A DNA stretch of 64,000 nt from an uncultured Clostridia bacterium (GCA_946536315.1 CAMNEH010000001.1:98467-162466), one strand, 5' to 3'; numbered from the stretch's first letter, positions 28,374 to 37,512 are shown. Notes: generated from the letters alone by a model not told the origin. Translations and numbers: made by a program.

Positions 28374-29808
28374 CTGTGTTTCCTCCTTGTAATGGTTCTG
28401 TGGGGTGGTCCTCCTGAGTGTCCGCGGGCAGGGAAAAGAAATCGACCTGACCGACGGGCGGGAGTTCGTGAACGGGATCGGAAGGGACCTCCTGCGCCTG
28501 ACGCAGATGGGTCTCGATCACCCGCGTGCGCTGGGCGGCCTTGTCCAGGCTTTCCGCCGCCTGACGCAGGCGGTTCTGTGTCGCGGCGAGCAGCTCGTGG
28601 AATCGTCCGAAATCGGTGCGCAGGGTCGCGACCATCTTCCAGACCTCGACAGAGCGCTGCTGTACCGCCAACGTGCGGAAGCCAACCTGCAGACTGTTGA
28701 GCAGCGCCGCGAGCGTGGACGGCCCGGCGGGCAGGATGTGCCAGCGGTCCTGCATTTCCTGGGCGAGGCCGGGCGTACGGAGCGCCTCGGCGTAAAGTCC
28801 TTCCGTCGGTAAAAACATGACGGCGAAATCGGTCGTATGGGGCGGAACGACGTATTTGGCGCTGATGCGCTTCGCCTCCGTCAGCATCGCGTCACGCAGC
28901 GCTTTCTCCGCATCGCGCAGGGCGGGGGACGCGCCGGAGCCGCTCAGCGCCGTCAGGCGCTCGTACGGTTCCAGAGGGAATTTGGAATCGATCGGGAGAT
29001 AGACCGGCTGCGCGCCATGACCGGGCAGGCGCACAGCGAATTCCACGCGCTGCCCGCTGCCGGGCGATACCTCGACGTTTTCGGCGTATTGCCCGGGAGA
29101 CATGAACTGCCTGAGCAGCGCGCCGAGCTGAACCTCGCCCCAGATGCCGCGGGTCTTGACGTTGGTCAGCACGTTCTTCAGGTCGCCCACGCCGCTGGCC
29201 AGCGAGCGCATTTCGCCTAAGCCTTTGGCGACGGTCTCCAGCTGCGCGGATACCAGCTGAAAGCTCTCGTTCAGCCGCTTTTCCAGCGTGCGGTGGAGCT
29301 TTTCGTCGACCACCTGGCGCATTTCGTCCAGCTTCCGGCTGTTTTCCTCCCGCAGCGCGCCCATGCTGCGGTCGAGCACGGCGCGCATGTCGGTCAGCTG
29401 TCCGGTCTGCTGCGCCTGCTGTGCGGTCACCTGCGCGGTCAGCGCACTGAATTTCTCATCCAGGGCATGGGCAGCCTGGGCCTCGTGCAGGGCGGTCGCC
29501 TGGCTTTGCCGCAGCAGCCGGGCGTCCATCGTGTCAAATCGCGCTTCCTGCGAGCGGTTCAATTCATGGCCTTCGGTCACGATTTGCTGGCTGATGGCCT
29601 GCCACTGCGCCGCGTATTCTTCACGCGTGACGGTCTGGCGGCGGATTTCGGTCAGGGCGTCCATCATGAGCCGCTCGTGCTGGTCGAGCCGGCGCAGCAG
29701 CCGCTGCGAGCGCCGGCGAATGAGGATCATCAGGATCACCGAAAGCAGCGCCAGCGCGCCGCCAAGGGCGAGCGGGGCCCAATCCGGCCATGTGGAAATA
29801 CCGGGCAT
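28366..29808 (-). CDS. rmuC: DNA recombination protein RmuC
   Basis: RmuC-family protein of 480 residues, thought to limit inversions at short inverted repeats, with a PD-(D/E)XK nuclease-like core. An N-terminal membrane helix (about 12-30) is followed by a long coiled coil (about 35-190) and the conserved domain with KTRGIWGEVQLGALL, LPIDSKFPLEPYE, PHTTDFAVMFLPTEGLYAE and AGPSTLAALLNSLQVG. It sits one base after recR, which fits a recombination role. Confidence 0.95.
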   Translation of the reverse strand: MPGISTWPDWAPLALGGALALLSVILMILIRRRSQRLLRRLDQHERLMMDALTEIRRQTVTREEYAAQWQAISQQIVTEGHELNRSQEARFDTMDARLLRQSQATALHEAQAAHALDEKFSALTAQVTAQQAQQTGQLTDMRAVLDRSMGALREENSRKLDEMRQVVDEKLHRTLEKRLNESFQLVSAQLETVAKGLGEMRSLASGVGDLKNVLTNVKTRGIWGEVQLGALLRQFMSPGQYAENVEVSPGSGQRVEFAVRLPGHGAQPVYLPIDSKFPLEPYERLTALSGSGASPALRDAEKALRDAMLTEAKRISAKYVVPPHTTDFAVMFLPTEGLYAEALRTPGLAQEMQDRWHILPAGPSTLAALLNSLQVGFRTLAVQQRSVEVWKMVATLRTDFGRFHELLAATQNRLRQAAESLDKAAQRTRVIETHLRQAQEVPSDPVHELPPVGQVDFFSLPADTQEDHPTEPLQGGNTDG

Positions 29809-29809
29809 G

Positions 29810-30409
29810 CTATACCTCTCGCCGGCCTTCCAGGGCCTTGGCGAGGGTGACCTCGTCGGCGTATTCCAGGTCGCTGCCCACGGGCACGCCGTGCGCGATG
29901 CGCGTGACCCGGACGCCGAGCGGCTTGATCAGCCGGGCGATATAGGCGGCGGTCGCCTCGCCCTCGATATCCGGATTCGTCGCGAGGATGACCTCCTGGA
30001 TGGGCTCTGAGGAGAGCCGCGACAGCAGTTCACGGATGCGGATCTGATCGGGACCGACGCCGTTCATGGGGGACAGTGTGCCGCCCAGCACATGGTACAG
30101 GCCCCGGTAATCGCGCATGCGCTCCAGCGCGGCGACATCCTTGGGGTCGCGCACGACGCATAACTGATCGGCGCGGCGTTCGGGATCGGCGCAGATGCTG
30201 CAGAGCTCGTCCTCAGTATAATTGCCGCAGCGCGCGCAGAAATGAATGGCCTTCCGCCCCTCCCACAGCGCCAGGGCAAGGTCGTGTACCTGCTCCTCGG
30301 GCAGGGAAACGATGTGATACGCCAGGCGCATCGCGCTCTTCTGCCCGATCCCGGGCAGGCGCGAGAGCTGCAGGGCGATGCGCTGGATCGGTGCGGACTG
30401 CTGGTTCAT
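29810..30409 (-). CDS. recR: Recombination mediator RecR
   Basis: RecFOR-pathway clamp protein of 199 residues that helps load RecA. A helix-hairpin-helix (LSRLPGIGQKSAMRLAYHI), a four-Cys zinc finger (CARCGNYTEDELCSICADP) and a Toprim domain (VVRDPKDVAALE, EVILATNPDIEGEATA) are all present. Two bases separate it from ybaB, the usual ybaB-recR pairing; dnaX, often upstream, is not here. Confidence 0.97.
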   Translation of the reverse strand: MNQQSAPIQRIALQLSRLPGIGQKSAMRLAYHIVSLPEEQVHDLALALWEGRKAIHFCARCGNYTEDELCSICADPERRADQLCVVRDPKDVAALERMRDYRGLYHVLGGTLSPMNGVGPDQIRIRELLSRLSSEPIQEVILATNPDIEGEATAAYIARLIKPLGVRVTRIAHGVPVGSDLEYADEVTLAKALEGRREV

Positions 30410-30411
30410 GC

Positions 30412-30747
30412 TTACAGCAGCCCGCCCATGCCGGCCGGGGCCATGCGGTTCATGGTTTCCTCTCGGGTCTTTTCACCGGTGCGAAGGGCTTCATTGACGG
30501 CAGCCATGATCAGGTCCTGCAGCATCTCCACGTCGTCAGGGTCGACCGCCTCAGGCTTGATGGTCAGGCTCAGCAGCTCCCGCTTGCCGGACACCTTGCA
30601 GGTCACCGCGCCGCCGCCGCTGCTCGCCTCATACTCGCGGGCGTCCAGCGCCTCCTGCGCTTCAGTCAGCTGCTGCTGCATCTTCTGCGCCTGGCGCATG
30701 AGCTGCTGCATATTGCCGCCGGGGAAACCGCCAAAATTGTTACGCAT
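30412..30747 (-). CDS. YbaB/EbfC nucleoid-associated protein
   Basis: Small DNA-binding protein of 111 residues. The N-terminus [20 protein letters not shown], the central [20 protein letters not shown] and the coiled-coil start are typical. I start at the ATG at 30747, which has GAGGAGGT eight bases upstream; the frame is open further upstream without family similarity. Directly before recR, the conserved arrangement. Confidence 0.95.
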   Translation of the reverse strand: MRNNFGGFPGGNMQQLMRQAQKMQQQLTEAQEALDAREYEASSGGGAVTCKVSGKRELLSLTIKPEAVDPDDVEMLQDLIMAAVNEALRTGEKTREETMNRMAPAGMGGLL

Positions 30748-30767
30748 TGCAAATAACCTCCTCAGAT

Positions 30768-32582
30768 TCAGGGATTGTATGGATAGGTATACCGGCCGAT
30801 CAGCCATGGCTTGCCATCGTACGCACCATAGGCGTCGCCATATACGCGCAGGGAATCGCCGACTTCCCAGGTATCGTTGGACAGGTTGTCCAGCAGCACC
30901 TTGCGCGACGAAGTCTCCGTGCCGGTTTCCATCAGGGCGCGCTGGGGAGAATCAGATATGATCTCGGTAATCGTGCCCTTGCACACATAGATGGTCGTGG
31001 TACGGACACGGGTCGCCAGGGTATCCAGATACTGCGTATAGTTATACGCGTCCATCGGCCAGGCCCTTGGGGTATAGTTGCGGGCGGACGGCACGTGATA
31101 GACGTCGAAATTGACGACGGTCGTCTGCTTGCCGGGGTAGGAGGCCTCGATGGTGATGGTGTTGGTGCCGATGCGGTTGAATACCGCGGTAAAGCTGAAC
31201 GTGCCCGTAGACAGGAGCTTGCTGGTATCCAGGTCGCGGTGGTCGGACAGGACGCGGATGGTCGCCTTGTTCAGCGTAGTGCCGCTCACGGTCATGGTGT
31301 TGGTGTCGCCGCTCCAGCGCTCGGAGATGGAGGAATCCAGCTCCAGCAATATCGCCTGGGGCTCACGGTACAGCACCATCGTGACGGTATTTTTGCGGTA
31401 ATACTTGGTCTGACATTCGATGACAATGTTGTTTTCGCCGATCGCCTGAACGGTCGCGTTATAGGAAATGAGCCCGTCCTGGGACGAAACGAGGTCGGAG
31501 TAATTCTCGCCGTTGATCGTGACGGTGCTGCCGCGCTCCACCTTGAACTGGATCTGATACTTGGGCCGGCTGTTGACCTCCACGTACAGCACGTCCGGCG
31601 ACACCAGCGTGATCGGTGAGAGGGGAATCTCGATATCGAAGTGGATGGTATCCATCAGGCGCTGCTGTCCGGCGGTCTTCAGGTAAGGCGTCATCGTCAC
31701 GGTGAAGATTTCGTCTTCGATATCGGTCTGATTCTCATACCACTTGTAGTCAGGCACTTCGAAGGTCGCGTAGCCGCCGATGGCGATGCCGGTGGTATGC
31801 AGCTCCTTGATATAGATTTCGCTGCCGTCTTCGGCCGGGATGCGGATGATGTGCGCGGGCAGATCGTCATAGATGGAGGTGGAAATCTGCACGCGGTCCT
31901 GCAGCGGCGCGGTTTCGGCCAGGGAGAAGGGCGGAAGCTTGAAATAATACAGCCCGCCCAGCGTCAGGCCCGCTGCCAGCACCAGGAGGAAGACGATCCT
32001 GAACAGTCGGACCGGACGGAATTGCGGGTGCTGAAACCCGCTGACCGGCTGATCGTCGCTGTAGATGGAGCGCAGCGGCTTGCCGTCGACGCCCAGGGGC
32101 GTGTAGGCGGAGGTGTTCCCCGGCGGGCAGTCGTCATAGTCGATCGGACGCGCCGGCTCGCGCTGCGGCTGATGCTCGGCGAAATTGCCGCGCCGCTGCC
32201 GGCGCGTCGGCTGACGGAGCTCGTCAAGACTGTCGACCACGTAACGCCGGCGGGTGGTGGACTGCTGGACGCGGCCCGCGACCCTGGCGCTGTAGGGCTG
32301 AGTTTCCATGCTGCGCAGGCGGCGCTGCTCTTCCATGCCGCGCAGCTTGCGCGCGCGCAGCTGCTGCATTTCAATCGCGAGTTCGTCGCCTGAATCGGTC
32401 TCCGGCTGTGGTTTTTCAGCGGCGGCGTCAATATCGACAAAAACCTTTTCGCGCCCTTCGTCCTGCGAAAGCTCCTGCCGCCAGTCCGGGCCGGCGGCGT
32501 TATCCGGCGAAAGTGGCTGTCCGCAGCGGAAACACCTGGGCAATGAAGCCTGATTCCAGGCACCGCAACGAGGACACTTCAT
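30768..32582 (-). CDS. Zinc-ribbon membrane protein with Ig-like extracellular repeats
   Basis: Predicted 604-residue protein that I cannot name. It begins with a zinc ribbon ([11 protein letters not shown], then [10 protein letters not shown]), continues with a basic, disordered, Arg-rich region to about 205, then one transmembrane helix ([20 protein letters not shown]), and an extracellular part of about 380 residues made of beta-sandwich repeats; [12 protein letters not shown] and [12 protein letters not shown]-like ([15 protein letters not shown]) segments resemble cadherin-like or Ig-like folds. The start is at 32582 with GGAGG five bases upstream. It leads the operon that continues into ybaB and recR. 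A cell-surface or stress-sensing role is possible. Confidence 0.8.
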   Translation of the reverse strand: MKCPRCGAWNQASLPRCFRCGQPLSPDNAAGPDWRQELSQDEGREKVFVDIDAAAEKPQPETDSGDELAIEMQQLRARKLRGMEEQRRLRSMETQPYSARVAGRVQQSTTRRRYVVDSLDELRQPTRRQRRGNFAEHQPQREPARPIDYDDCPPGNTSAYTPLGVDGKPLRSIYSDDQPVSGFQHPQFRPVRLFRIVFLLVLAAGLTLGGLYYFKLPPFSLAETAPLQDRVQISTSIYDDLPAHIIRIPAEDGSEIYIKELHTTGIAIGGYATFEVPDYKWYENQTDIEDEIFTVTMTPYLKTAGQQRLMDTIHFDIEIPLSPITLVSPDVLYVEVNSRPKYQIQFKVERGSTVTINGENYSDLVSSQDGLISYNATVQAIGENNIVIECQTKYYRKNTVTMVLYREPQAILLELDSSISERWSGDTNTMTVSGTTLNKATIRVLSDHRDLDTSKLLSTGTFSFTAVFNRIGTNTITIEASYPGKQTTVVNFDVYHVPSARNYTPRAWPMDAYNYTQYLDTLATRVRTTTIYVCKGTITEIISDSPQRALMETGTETSSRKVLLDNLSNDTWEVGDSLRVYGDAYGAYDGKPWLIGRYTYPYNP

Positions 32583-32716
32583 GCAAACCTCCCAAATCAA
32601 TCCTTAGCGTCGTACATTCGGGAAGACGGGTGCGTCGTTCCCGTATGTATCTTTCGCTCCATGGGTCCGGGATTCCTGTCCGCAAAAATGTAACAAATGC
32701 GCCGGACACACCTTAT

Positions 32717-32745
32717 ATATTATCAAATCAGCCGAAAAACTTCAA
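32717..32745 (-). promoter_or_regulatory. Probable sigma-A promoter for the zinc-ribbon gene operon
   Basis: TTGAAG at 32740-32745 and TAATAT at 32717-32722 with a 17-base spacer. It runs back to back with the plus-strand promoter at 32753 and gives a leader of about 125 bases. Confidence 0.6.
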
Positions 32746-32752
32746 GAATTAT

Positions 32753-32781
32753 TTGACAGTTTGTCCATCAGCGGTTAAAAT
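32753..32781 (+). promoter_or_regulatory. Sigma-A promoter for the DegV gene
   Basis: Perfect TTGACA at 32753-32758 and TAAAAT at 32776-32781 with a 17-base spacer, about 30 bases before the predicted ribosome site. Confidence 0.88.
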
Positions 32782-32818
32782 ATAGCGCGTATTTGTCAGA
32801 GGACAGGAGGGAAAACAG

Positions 32819-33694
32819 ATGGCCTTTTATCTGCTGACCGACGCAGCGTGCGATCTGGATCGCGCCTTTGTGGAAAAACAGGAAAACTTTTACGTGTTTC
32901 CGATGAACTATTCCATCAACGGCAAGGAGTACGAGTTTACGTCCTATGACGGCTCGCCGGCGCTCAAGCTGCTGTACGATCAGATGCGGGACGGCGCTGT
33001 GCCGACCACGGCGCAAATCAATCTGAACGATTACCTGGATGTGTTTACCAGGCTGGTACAGGAAGGGCATGAGGTGCTGTATCTCTGCTTTTCCTCCGGT
33101 CTGTCAGGCACTTACCAGACGGCGGTGCTGGCGCGCAGCATGGTGATGGAAAAGAACCCCGATGCGCGGCTGTACGTGGTGGACACGCTCTGCGCGGCCG
33201 CCGGACAGGGACTGTTGATCTATTTTGCGCTTCAGCAGCGCGACAATGGCATGGATGCCGCTACGCTCGCCGATTGGGTGACCGATAACCGTCAGCACCT
33301 GATGCACTGGTTCACCGTCGACAAGCTGGATTACCTGTATCGCGGCGGCCGCGTCTCCAGGTCCACGGCGCTGATGGGGGACATGCTGCGGATCAAACCG
33401 GTCATGAACGTCAATTTTGAGGGAAAGCTGGTCGCCCAGGACAAGGTGGCCGGCAGGAAACGGTCGCTGAAGGCCATGGCGGAACGCTATGAGCAGACGG
33501 CGGACCGCAGCCGGTGGAACACGGTGGCGATCGCGCATGGCGATTGCGAGGAGGACGCGGAATACCTCTGTGAAAAGGTCAGGCAGATCAATCCGGACGT
33601 ACAGATCCTACGGCTGCGCGTGGGCGCGATCATCGGCTCGCACACCGGTCCGGGCATCATGACACTGTTTTTCTGGAGCAATCAGCCCAGGTGA
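32819..33694 (+). CDS. DegV family fatty-acid-binding protein
   Basis: DegV/FakB-type protein of 291 residues that binds a fatty acid and, in species with FakA, presents it for phosphorylation. Family blocks are LTDAACDL, TTAQINLNDYLD, LCFSSGLSGTYQTA, DKLDYLYRGGRVS and a C-terminal HTGPGIM motif. AGGAGG lies eight bases before the ATG. No fakA is in the window, so which kinase it serves is unknown. Confidence 0.95.
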   Translation: MAFYLLTDAACDLDRAFVEKQENFYVFPMNYSINGKEYEFTSYDGSPALKLLYDQMRDGAVPTTAQINLNDYLDVFTRLVQEGHEVLYLCFSSGLSGTYQTAVLARSMVMEKNPDARLYVVDTLCAAAGQGLLIYFALQQRDNGMDAATLADWVTDNRQHLMHWFTVDKLDYLYRGGRVSRSTALMGDMLRIKPVMNVNFEGKLVAQDKVAGRKRSLKAMAERYEQTADRSRWNTVAIAHGDCEEDAEYLCEKVRQINPDVQILRLRVGAIIGSHTGPGIMTLFFWSNQPR

Positions 33695-33717
33695 TCCGGG
33701 CAAGGGGAGAGAACGAA

Positions 33718-34701
33718 ATGAACATCAAACGCATTCTGGCCGTCCTCGGCGCGTGCCTGCTCTGCTTATCGATGGCTGCAGCGGAAACGCCGGAACTGAC
33801 GATGGAGACGTTTATGCAGGCGAACACGACCCAGGCGCTGCTAAATCGGCATTCCTCTGTGGCGCTGCTTCAGACGCTGAACGACCAGCAGGTCGCGATC
33901 TGGGTCAACCGGGATGTGCGCTACACCGCCTCCAGGTACAGTGCACAGGCGGCGTCGGAGGGCGATACCGAATCCCTGATGACTGCCGGACAGCGTCTGA
34001 TCGTCAGCTATATTCAGTTTGGCCGCGGCGTATACCCGGTGCCGATCCTGGTGCTGGACGCGGGTCTGGGTGAGCCGGTCACCTACAGCGTCGACGACGG
34101 ATACAATACCGATCTGCTGTATGATCCGGACGTGACTGCGAGAGAGACAGTGCAGTCCGTCACGGAGCAGGCGGGACAGCTGACGCTGACGACCAGGCTG
34201 ACCGGCCAGGATTTCATCGACGCCTGGGGGACGCAGCTGCCCGAGGGCAGCTATTGCGAGCTGGTGTATACGCTGGACGCGGAAACACTGGAGCTGCAGA
34301 AGGATACCGAAACAGTGCTTGACAGCGCGGGCCGTCCCCTGACTGAGCAGCCCTTCTACCGCCGCTATGAAGGCCTGCTTCAGAGCAGGCAGCAGGTACT
34401 GTATGATACGCCGATGCCCGAAGATACGGAAAACCTGCTCAAATTCCTGCAGGCGTACGTCAATCCGGCAGAGGGCGAGGGAAGGACCGTGACCTATGTG
34501 TTTGACGCCGGCACTGCCGGTGAACGCCGCGTGACGGCGTCGGTGCAGAAGGGGGTCGCGGTGCTGTTTGAAGCGGGGGACTACGGGTATGATCTTTACC
34601 AGGATCCGGAAATGACGATCCCCGCGCCCAATGATGACCTCGAAAGCGACCGTACGCTCTTCGTCAGGCTGACGAAGACGATGGAAGAGGAGACAGTATG
34701 A
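33718..34701 (+). CDS. Secreted protein of unknown function
   Basis: Predicted exported protein of 327 residues that I do not recognise. A signal peptide (MNIKRILAVLGACLLCLSMAA) is followed by a soluble, mostly beta-rich domain with no clear motif; TLDAETLELQKDTETVLDS suggests a lipoprotein-like or DUF-type outer domain. No lipobox Cys is present at the cleavage site. The start at 33718 has GGAGA upstream. The stop overlaps the next gene as ATGA, so both are probably exported together and may work together on the cell wall. Confidence 0.72.
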   Translation: MNIKRILAVLGACLLCLSMAAAETPELTMETFMQANTTQALLNRHSSVALLQTLNDQQVAIWVNRDVRYTASRYSAQAASEGDTESLMTAGQRLIVSYIQFGRGVYPVPILVLDAGLGEPVTYSVDDGYNTDLLYDPDVTARETVQSVTEQAGQLTLTTRLTGQDFIDAWGTQLPEGSYCELVYTLDAETLELQKDTETVLDSAGRPLTEQPFYRRYEGLLQSRQQVLYDTPMPEDTENLLKFLQAYVNPAEGEGRTVTYVFDAGTAGERRVTASVQKGVAVLFEAGDYGYDLYQDPEMTIPAPNDDLESDRTLFVRLTKTMEEETV

Positions 34702-35414
34702 TGCTGAAACGTGGACTGGCGCTGCTGACACTGGCGGTATGCCTGACGGTCGCGTCCGCCGCTGGCGCGGAAAAGGTGCGCACCAAATGGGCACATGCGT
34801 ATCGGTATGGCAACCGTGAGGAGCCGCGCGTGGCCATCACGGTGGATGACTGGATGTATCCGGAAACATGGCTGCCGCAGTTCCTGGAGGTGGCCGAGGA
34901 GTACAATGTCAAGCTGAGCCTGTATCCCAGCGGCTATAACCTGAAGGTGGAGGACCGGGAGATCTGGCAGGCGGCGCTGGATGCCGGGCATGTGATCGGC
35001 TGTCATTTTTTCCAGCACAAGCGCCTGACCCAGCAGAGCCAGCCCCAGGTGGAGAAGGACCTGAAGAAGTTCAGCGACGCGCTGGACGCGACGCTGGGAT
35101 ATCACTATGAGTTTCTGAGCGTTCGCCCGCCCTTTGGCGCCGGCATGGAGCACGGCGGCGGCGGCATGGTGGGCCGCTGGCTGCATCAGCTGGGCTTTGA
35201 CCATATCGTGCTCTGGGACATGGACAATACCGACAGCCTCGATTACGCGCTCAAGAACGTGAAAAACGGATCGATCGTGCTGATGCACGCCAACAGCGCG
35301 GATCTGAAGTTTTTCCGCAAGCTGATGGAGGGTCTCAAGGACCGGAACTATGAATATGTGACGGTCAACGAGCTGCTGAATATCACGGACAGGATGCTTT
35401 ACGTAGAGCAGTGA
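34698..35414 (+). CDS. Secreted NodB-type polysaccharide deacetylase
   Basis: Predicted exported enzyme of 238 residues that would remove acetyl groups from a wall or surface glycan. After a signal peptide come the NodB motifs in variant form: ITVDDWM in place of TFDDG, GCHFFQHKRL giving H-x3-H, and SVRPPFGAG. A late LMHANS block supplies the His of motif 5. It overlaps the preceding secreted protein by ATGA. A 15-bp terminator follows. Confidence 0.85.
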   Translation: MMLKRGLALLTLAVCLTVASAAGAEKVRTKWAHAYRYGNREEPRVAITVDDWMYPETWLPQFLEVAEEYNVKLSLYPSGYNLKVEDREIWQAALDAGHVIGCHFFQHKRLTQQSQPQVEKDLKKFSDALDATLGYHYEFLSVRPPFGAGMEHGGGGMVGRWLHQLGFDHIVLWDMDNTDSLDYALKNVKNGSIVLMHANSADLKFFRKLMEGLKDRNYEYVTVNELLNITDRMLYVEQ

Positions 35415-35438
35415 CCGGCGGCGGAGCCGCCAAAAATG

Positions 35439-35476
35439 CCGGGACTGCCGCAGTACGCTGCGGCAGTCCCGGTTTT
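35439..35476. terminator. Bidirectional intrinsic terminator
   Basis: Perfect 15-bp stem (35439-35453 with 35458-35472) around the tetraloop TACG. TTTT follows on the plus strand; on the minus strand the stem is followed by ATTTTTGG. It separates the convergent deacetylase and ArsC-fold genes and sits against the stop of the latter. Confidence 0.93.
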
Positions 35477-35822
35477 ACGTGAGCCAGCCGGCCCAGACCG
35501 CTTCGTCGACGCCGATGGTGACCTTCTGTCCGTTGCGGACGATCGGCGCGCGCATCAGGGAGGGGTCCTCCATCAGTTCATCGATCAGGGCCTGTTCGTC
35601 ATGCATATAGGCGGCGTAGTGGGACAGGACCTTTGGACTGCTCCGGTCCAGCAGCGCGCCCACGCCGCCCGCGGCGCGGGCGAACAGCTCCAGCTCGCGG
35701 CGTCCCGGCGCGTGGCGGCGCATATCGACCGGTTGAAACGGCACCCGCCGTTCCTTGAAGTATCGCTCCGCCTTCTGTACGTCAAAGCTTCGCTTGACAT
35801 AATAGATCTGGATGTTGGGCAT
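35475..35822 (-). CDS. ArsC/Spx-fold protein lacking the catalytic cysteine
   Basis: Thioredoxin-fold protein of 115 residues in the ArsC/Spx/YffB family. The fold is kept: YYVKRSFDVQKAERYFKER at the N-terminus, the long central helical region and SLMRAPIVRNGQKV near the end, which is the conserved cis-Pro region. In the aligned active-site loop (Y-x-x-x-C-D-T-C) the catalytic Cys is Ser12 and the second Cys is absent; the whole protein has no cysteine. Arsenate reduction or thiol regulation of the usual kind is therefore impossible. It is co-transcribed with rsfS and the nadD fusion, four bases apart. A structural or binding role is inferred. Confidence 0.8.
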   Translation of the reverse strand: MPNIQIYYVKRSFDVQKAERYFKERRVPFQPVDMRRHAPGRRELELFARAAGGVGALLDRSSPKVLSHYAAYMHDEQALIDELMEDPSLMRAPIVRNGQKVTIGVDEAVWAGWLT

Positions 35823-35826
35823 GGCG

Positions 35827-36198
35827 TCAGATCTGGTCCGCGCTGAGTACCTGACTCAGGTCGATCGCGTTGGTGCCGTCCGCCCACAGCCGTTCGAGGT
35901 GATAGTACTCGCGGGCTTCGGGGTGGAAGATGTGCACGAGCACCGTGCCGTAATCCATCACAATCCAGCGCCCTTCCTGATACCCCTCGCGCGTGCGCAG
36001 CGGAATGCCGAGCTCCGCCATCTTATCGTCCAGGTCGTCCGCGAGCGATTTGGTCTGCAGCACGCTGCGGCCGCTGGCGATCACCATGTAGTCGGTGATC
36101 ACCGTCAGGTGACTGACGTCGAGCGCGATGATGTCCTGGGCTTTTTTGTCGTCCAGCGCTTTGGCGATCTCTTTGACCAAGATGGGTTCTTCTGCCAT
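35827..36198 (-). CDS. rsfS: Ribosomal silencing factor RsfS
   Basis: RsfS/YbeB binds ribosomal protein L14 and blocks subunit joining under starvation. The 123 residues keep DIIALDVSHLTVITDYMVIASG, the central LGIPLRTREGYQEGRWIVMDYGTVLVHIF (read as two blocks) and YYHLERLWADG. I start at the ATG at 36198 because AAAGGA is eight bases upstream; another ATG three codons earlier abuts that site. It follows the NadD-YqeK fusion, the usual nadD-yqeK-rsfS order. Confidence 0.96.
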   Translation of the reverse strand: MAEEPILVKEIAKALDDKKAQDIIALDVSHLTVITDYMVIASGRSVLQTKSLADDLDDKMAELGIPLRTREGYQEGRWIVMDYGTVLVHIFHPEAREYYHLERLWADGTNAIDLSQVLSADQI

Positions 36199-36241
36199 GT
36201 TTTTCATCCTTTCTTCACGGTTTTCAGCTAACGTGCGTCGA

Positions 36242-37420
36242 TCAGGGCAGGCCTGCGTAAGTCAGCGGGAGCAATTCTTCGGGCACCAGCGGTGTGACCC
36301 AGCGCGCGGTCGCGTCCGAAATGGGGTTCAGGTGCTTGCCAGAGCTCAGTACGTACTGCTTGGTCAGGTTCAGGCTGAGCAGAACAGCCGCTTCCAGGCT
36401 GCGCTCCGCCAGCTTGCGCAGCCGTTTGAGGCCGGGATACTGGTCGCGGCCGGGCTCTGTGGCGTCGGCGACGAAAATGCACATTTCCAGCGGAGACATG
36501 CCCGCGCGTCCGACGGTATGGTAGGTGATGGCGTTGAGCACGTCCTGCTGGACGACGCCGAACTGGTTGCGCGCGATCACTGCGCCGACCGGTCCATGCA
36601 GCATGGCGGAACTGCTCAGAAAAGCCGGGTCCGTCATGCCGGCTTCATGCGCGATGCTTAACTGCGCTTCGAAGGGCAGGCATTTCGCGCAGTCGTGCAG
36701 CATGGCGGCCAGCGCGGCCTTGAGCGGATCGATGCCGAAAATGAGCGCCATGCGGACGGCCTGTGTCTTCACCCCGAGGGTGTGCTGCCAGCGCTTGGGG
36801 GTCATCATCTTTTCGACACTCAGGATCCGGCGGTCCAGGTACAGCCAGTGATCGGCGATATAGCCGGCCACGCGCGGGGATAATTCGGTGGGGACGGTAT
36901 ACTCGCGCAGCGCCGCCTGAATGTCGGCGGACGCGCCGGGCGCTTCGGGAACGTCCAGCGTGCGCACGCGCGCGCCGAGTGTGCGGAGACGTTCGAGGGA
37001 CGCGGCCATGTCCACGCCGTTGCGCGGACATACCAGAATGTCGCATAGCCGGAACAAATCCTGCGCCCTGACCCAGTCCGGCAGGGACGCCAGCTTGTCC
37101 GCGCCGACCAGCAGCGTCAGGCGGTCACGGCTGCACTGCTGTTTTTTCAGGCGCTCGACGGTGACAATGGTCGGGGTGCGCTCCTCACGGTGCGCTTCGA
37201 TGTCTGAAACGATGTATCTTGGCTCGCCGGCGAAGCAAAGGCCGCACATGTTGAGGCGGTCCGCCGGCGAAGCGACCATGCCGGGCTTCCGGGCGAGCGG
37301 CTGGGCTGACGGGATGATGAGGACCTGATCCAGCCCCGCGGTGCGCAAAGCGGCTTCCGCCACGGCGAGATGTCCATTGTGCGGGGGATCGAAGCATCCT
37401 CCGAAAATACCAACCTGCAT
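36242..37420 (-). CDS. nadD: NadD-YqeK fusion: nicotinate-nucleotide adenylyltransferase with HD-domain hydrolase
   Basis: One 392-residue chain joins two proteins normally encoded by neighbouring genes. Residues 1-195 are NadD, which adenylates nicotinate mononucleotide in NAD synthesis: FGGCFDPPHNGHL is the nucleotidyltransferase motif, and SADIQAALRE with YIADHWLY closes the domain. Residues 205-392 are YqeK, an HD-domain enzyme (in Bacillus a diadenosine tetraphosphate hydrolase) with MTPKRWQHTLGV, LHDCAK and ITYHTVGRAGMS. The start at 37420 gives the NadD N-terminus directly. The fused pair is co-transcribed with rsfS. Confidence 0.94.
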   Translation of the reverse strand: MQVGIFGGCFDPPHNGHLAVAEAALRTAGLDQVLIIPSAQPLARKPGMVASPADRLNMCGLCFAGEPRYIVSDIEAHREERTPTIVTVERLKKQQCSRDRLTLLVGADKLASLPDWVRAQDLFRLCDILVCPRNGVDMAASLERLRTLGARVRTLDVPEAPGASADIQAALREYTVPTELSPRVAGYIADHWLYLDRRILSVEKMMTPKRWQHTLGVKTQAVRMALIFGIDPLKAALAAMLHDCAKCLPFEAQLSIAHEAGMTDPAFLSSSAMLHGPVGAVIARNQFGVVQQDVLNAITYHTVGRAGMSPLEMCIFVADATEPGRDQYPGLKRLRKLAERSLEAAVLLSLNLTKQYVLSSGKHLNPISDATARWVTPLVPEELLPLTYAGLP

Positions 37421-37446
37421 GGGCCTCACATCCTTCCTGCAAGGAT

Positions 37447-37475
37447 AGTATACCGAATTTTTCAAAGCTTTACAA
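37447..37475 (-). promoter_or_regulatory. Sigma-A promoter for the nadD operon
   Basis: TTGTAA at 37470-37475 and TATACT at 37447-37452 with a 17-base spacer, about 30 bases before the ATG. Confidence 0.85.
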
Positions 37476-37483
37476 GCATCTTA

Positions 37484-37512
37484 TTGAAAAAGAGTCGGGG
37501 GCGGGATATAAT
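37484..37512 (+). promoter_or_regulatory. Sigma-A promoter for the BACON/C39-like gene
   Basis: TTGAAA at 37484-37489 and a perfect TATAAT at 37507-37512 with a 17-base spacer. It is divergent from the nadD promoter, with only eight bases between the two -35 boxes. Confidence 0.88.
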
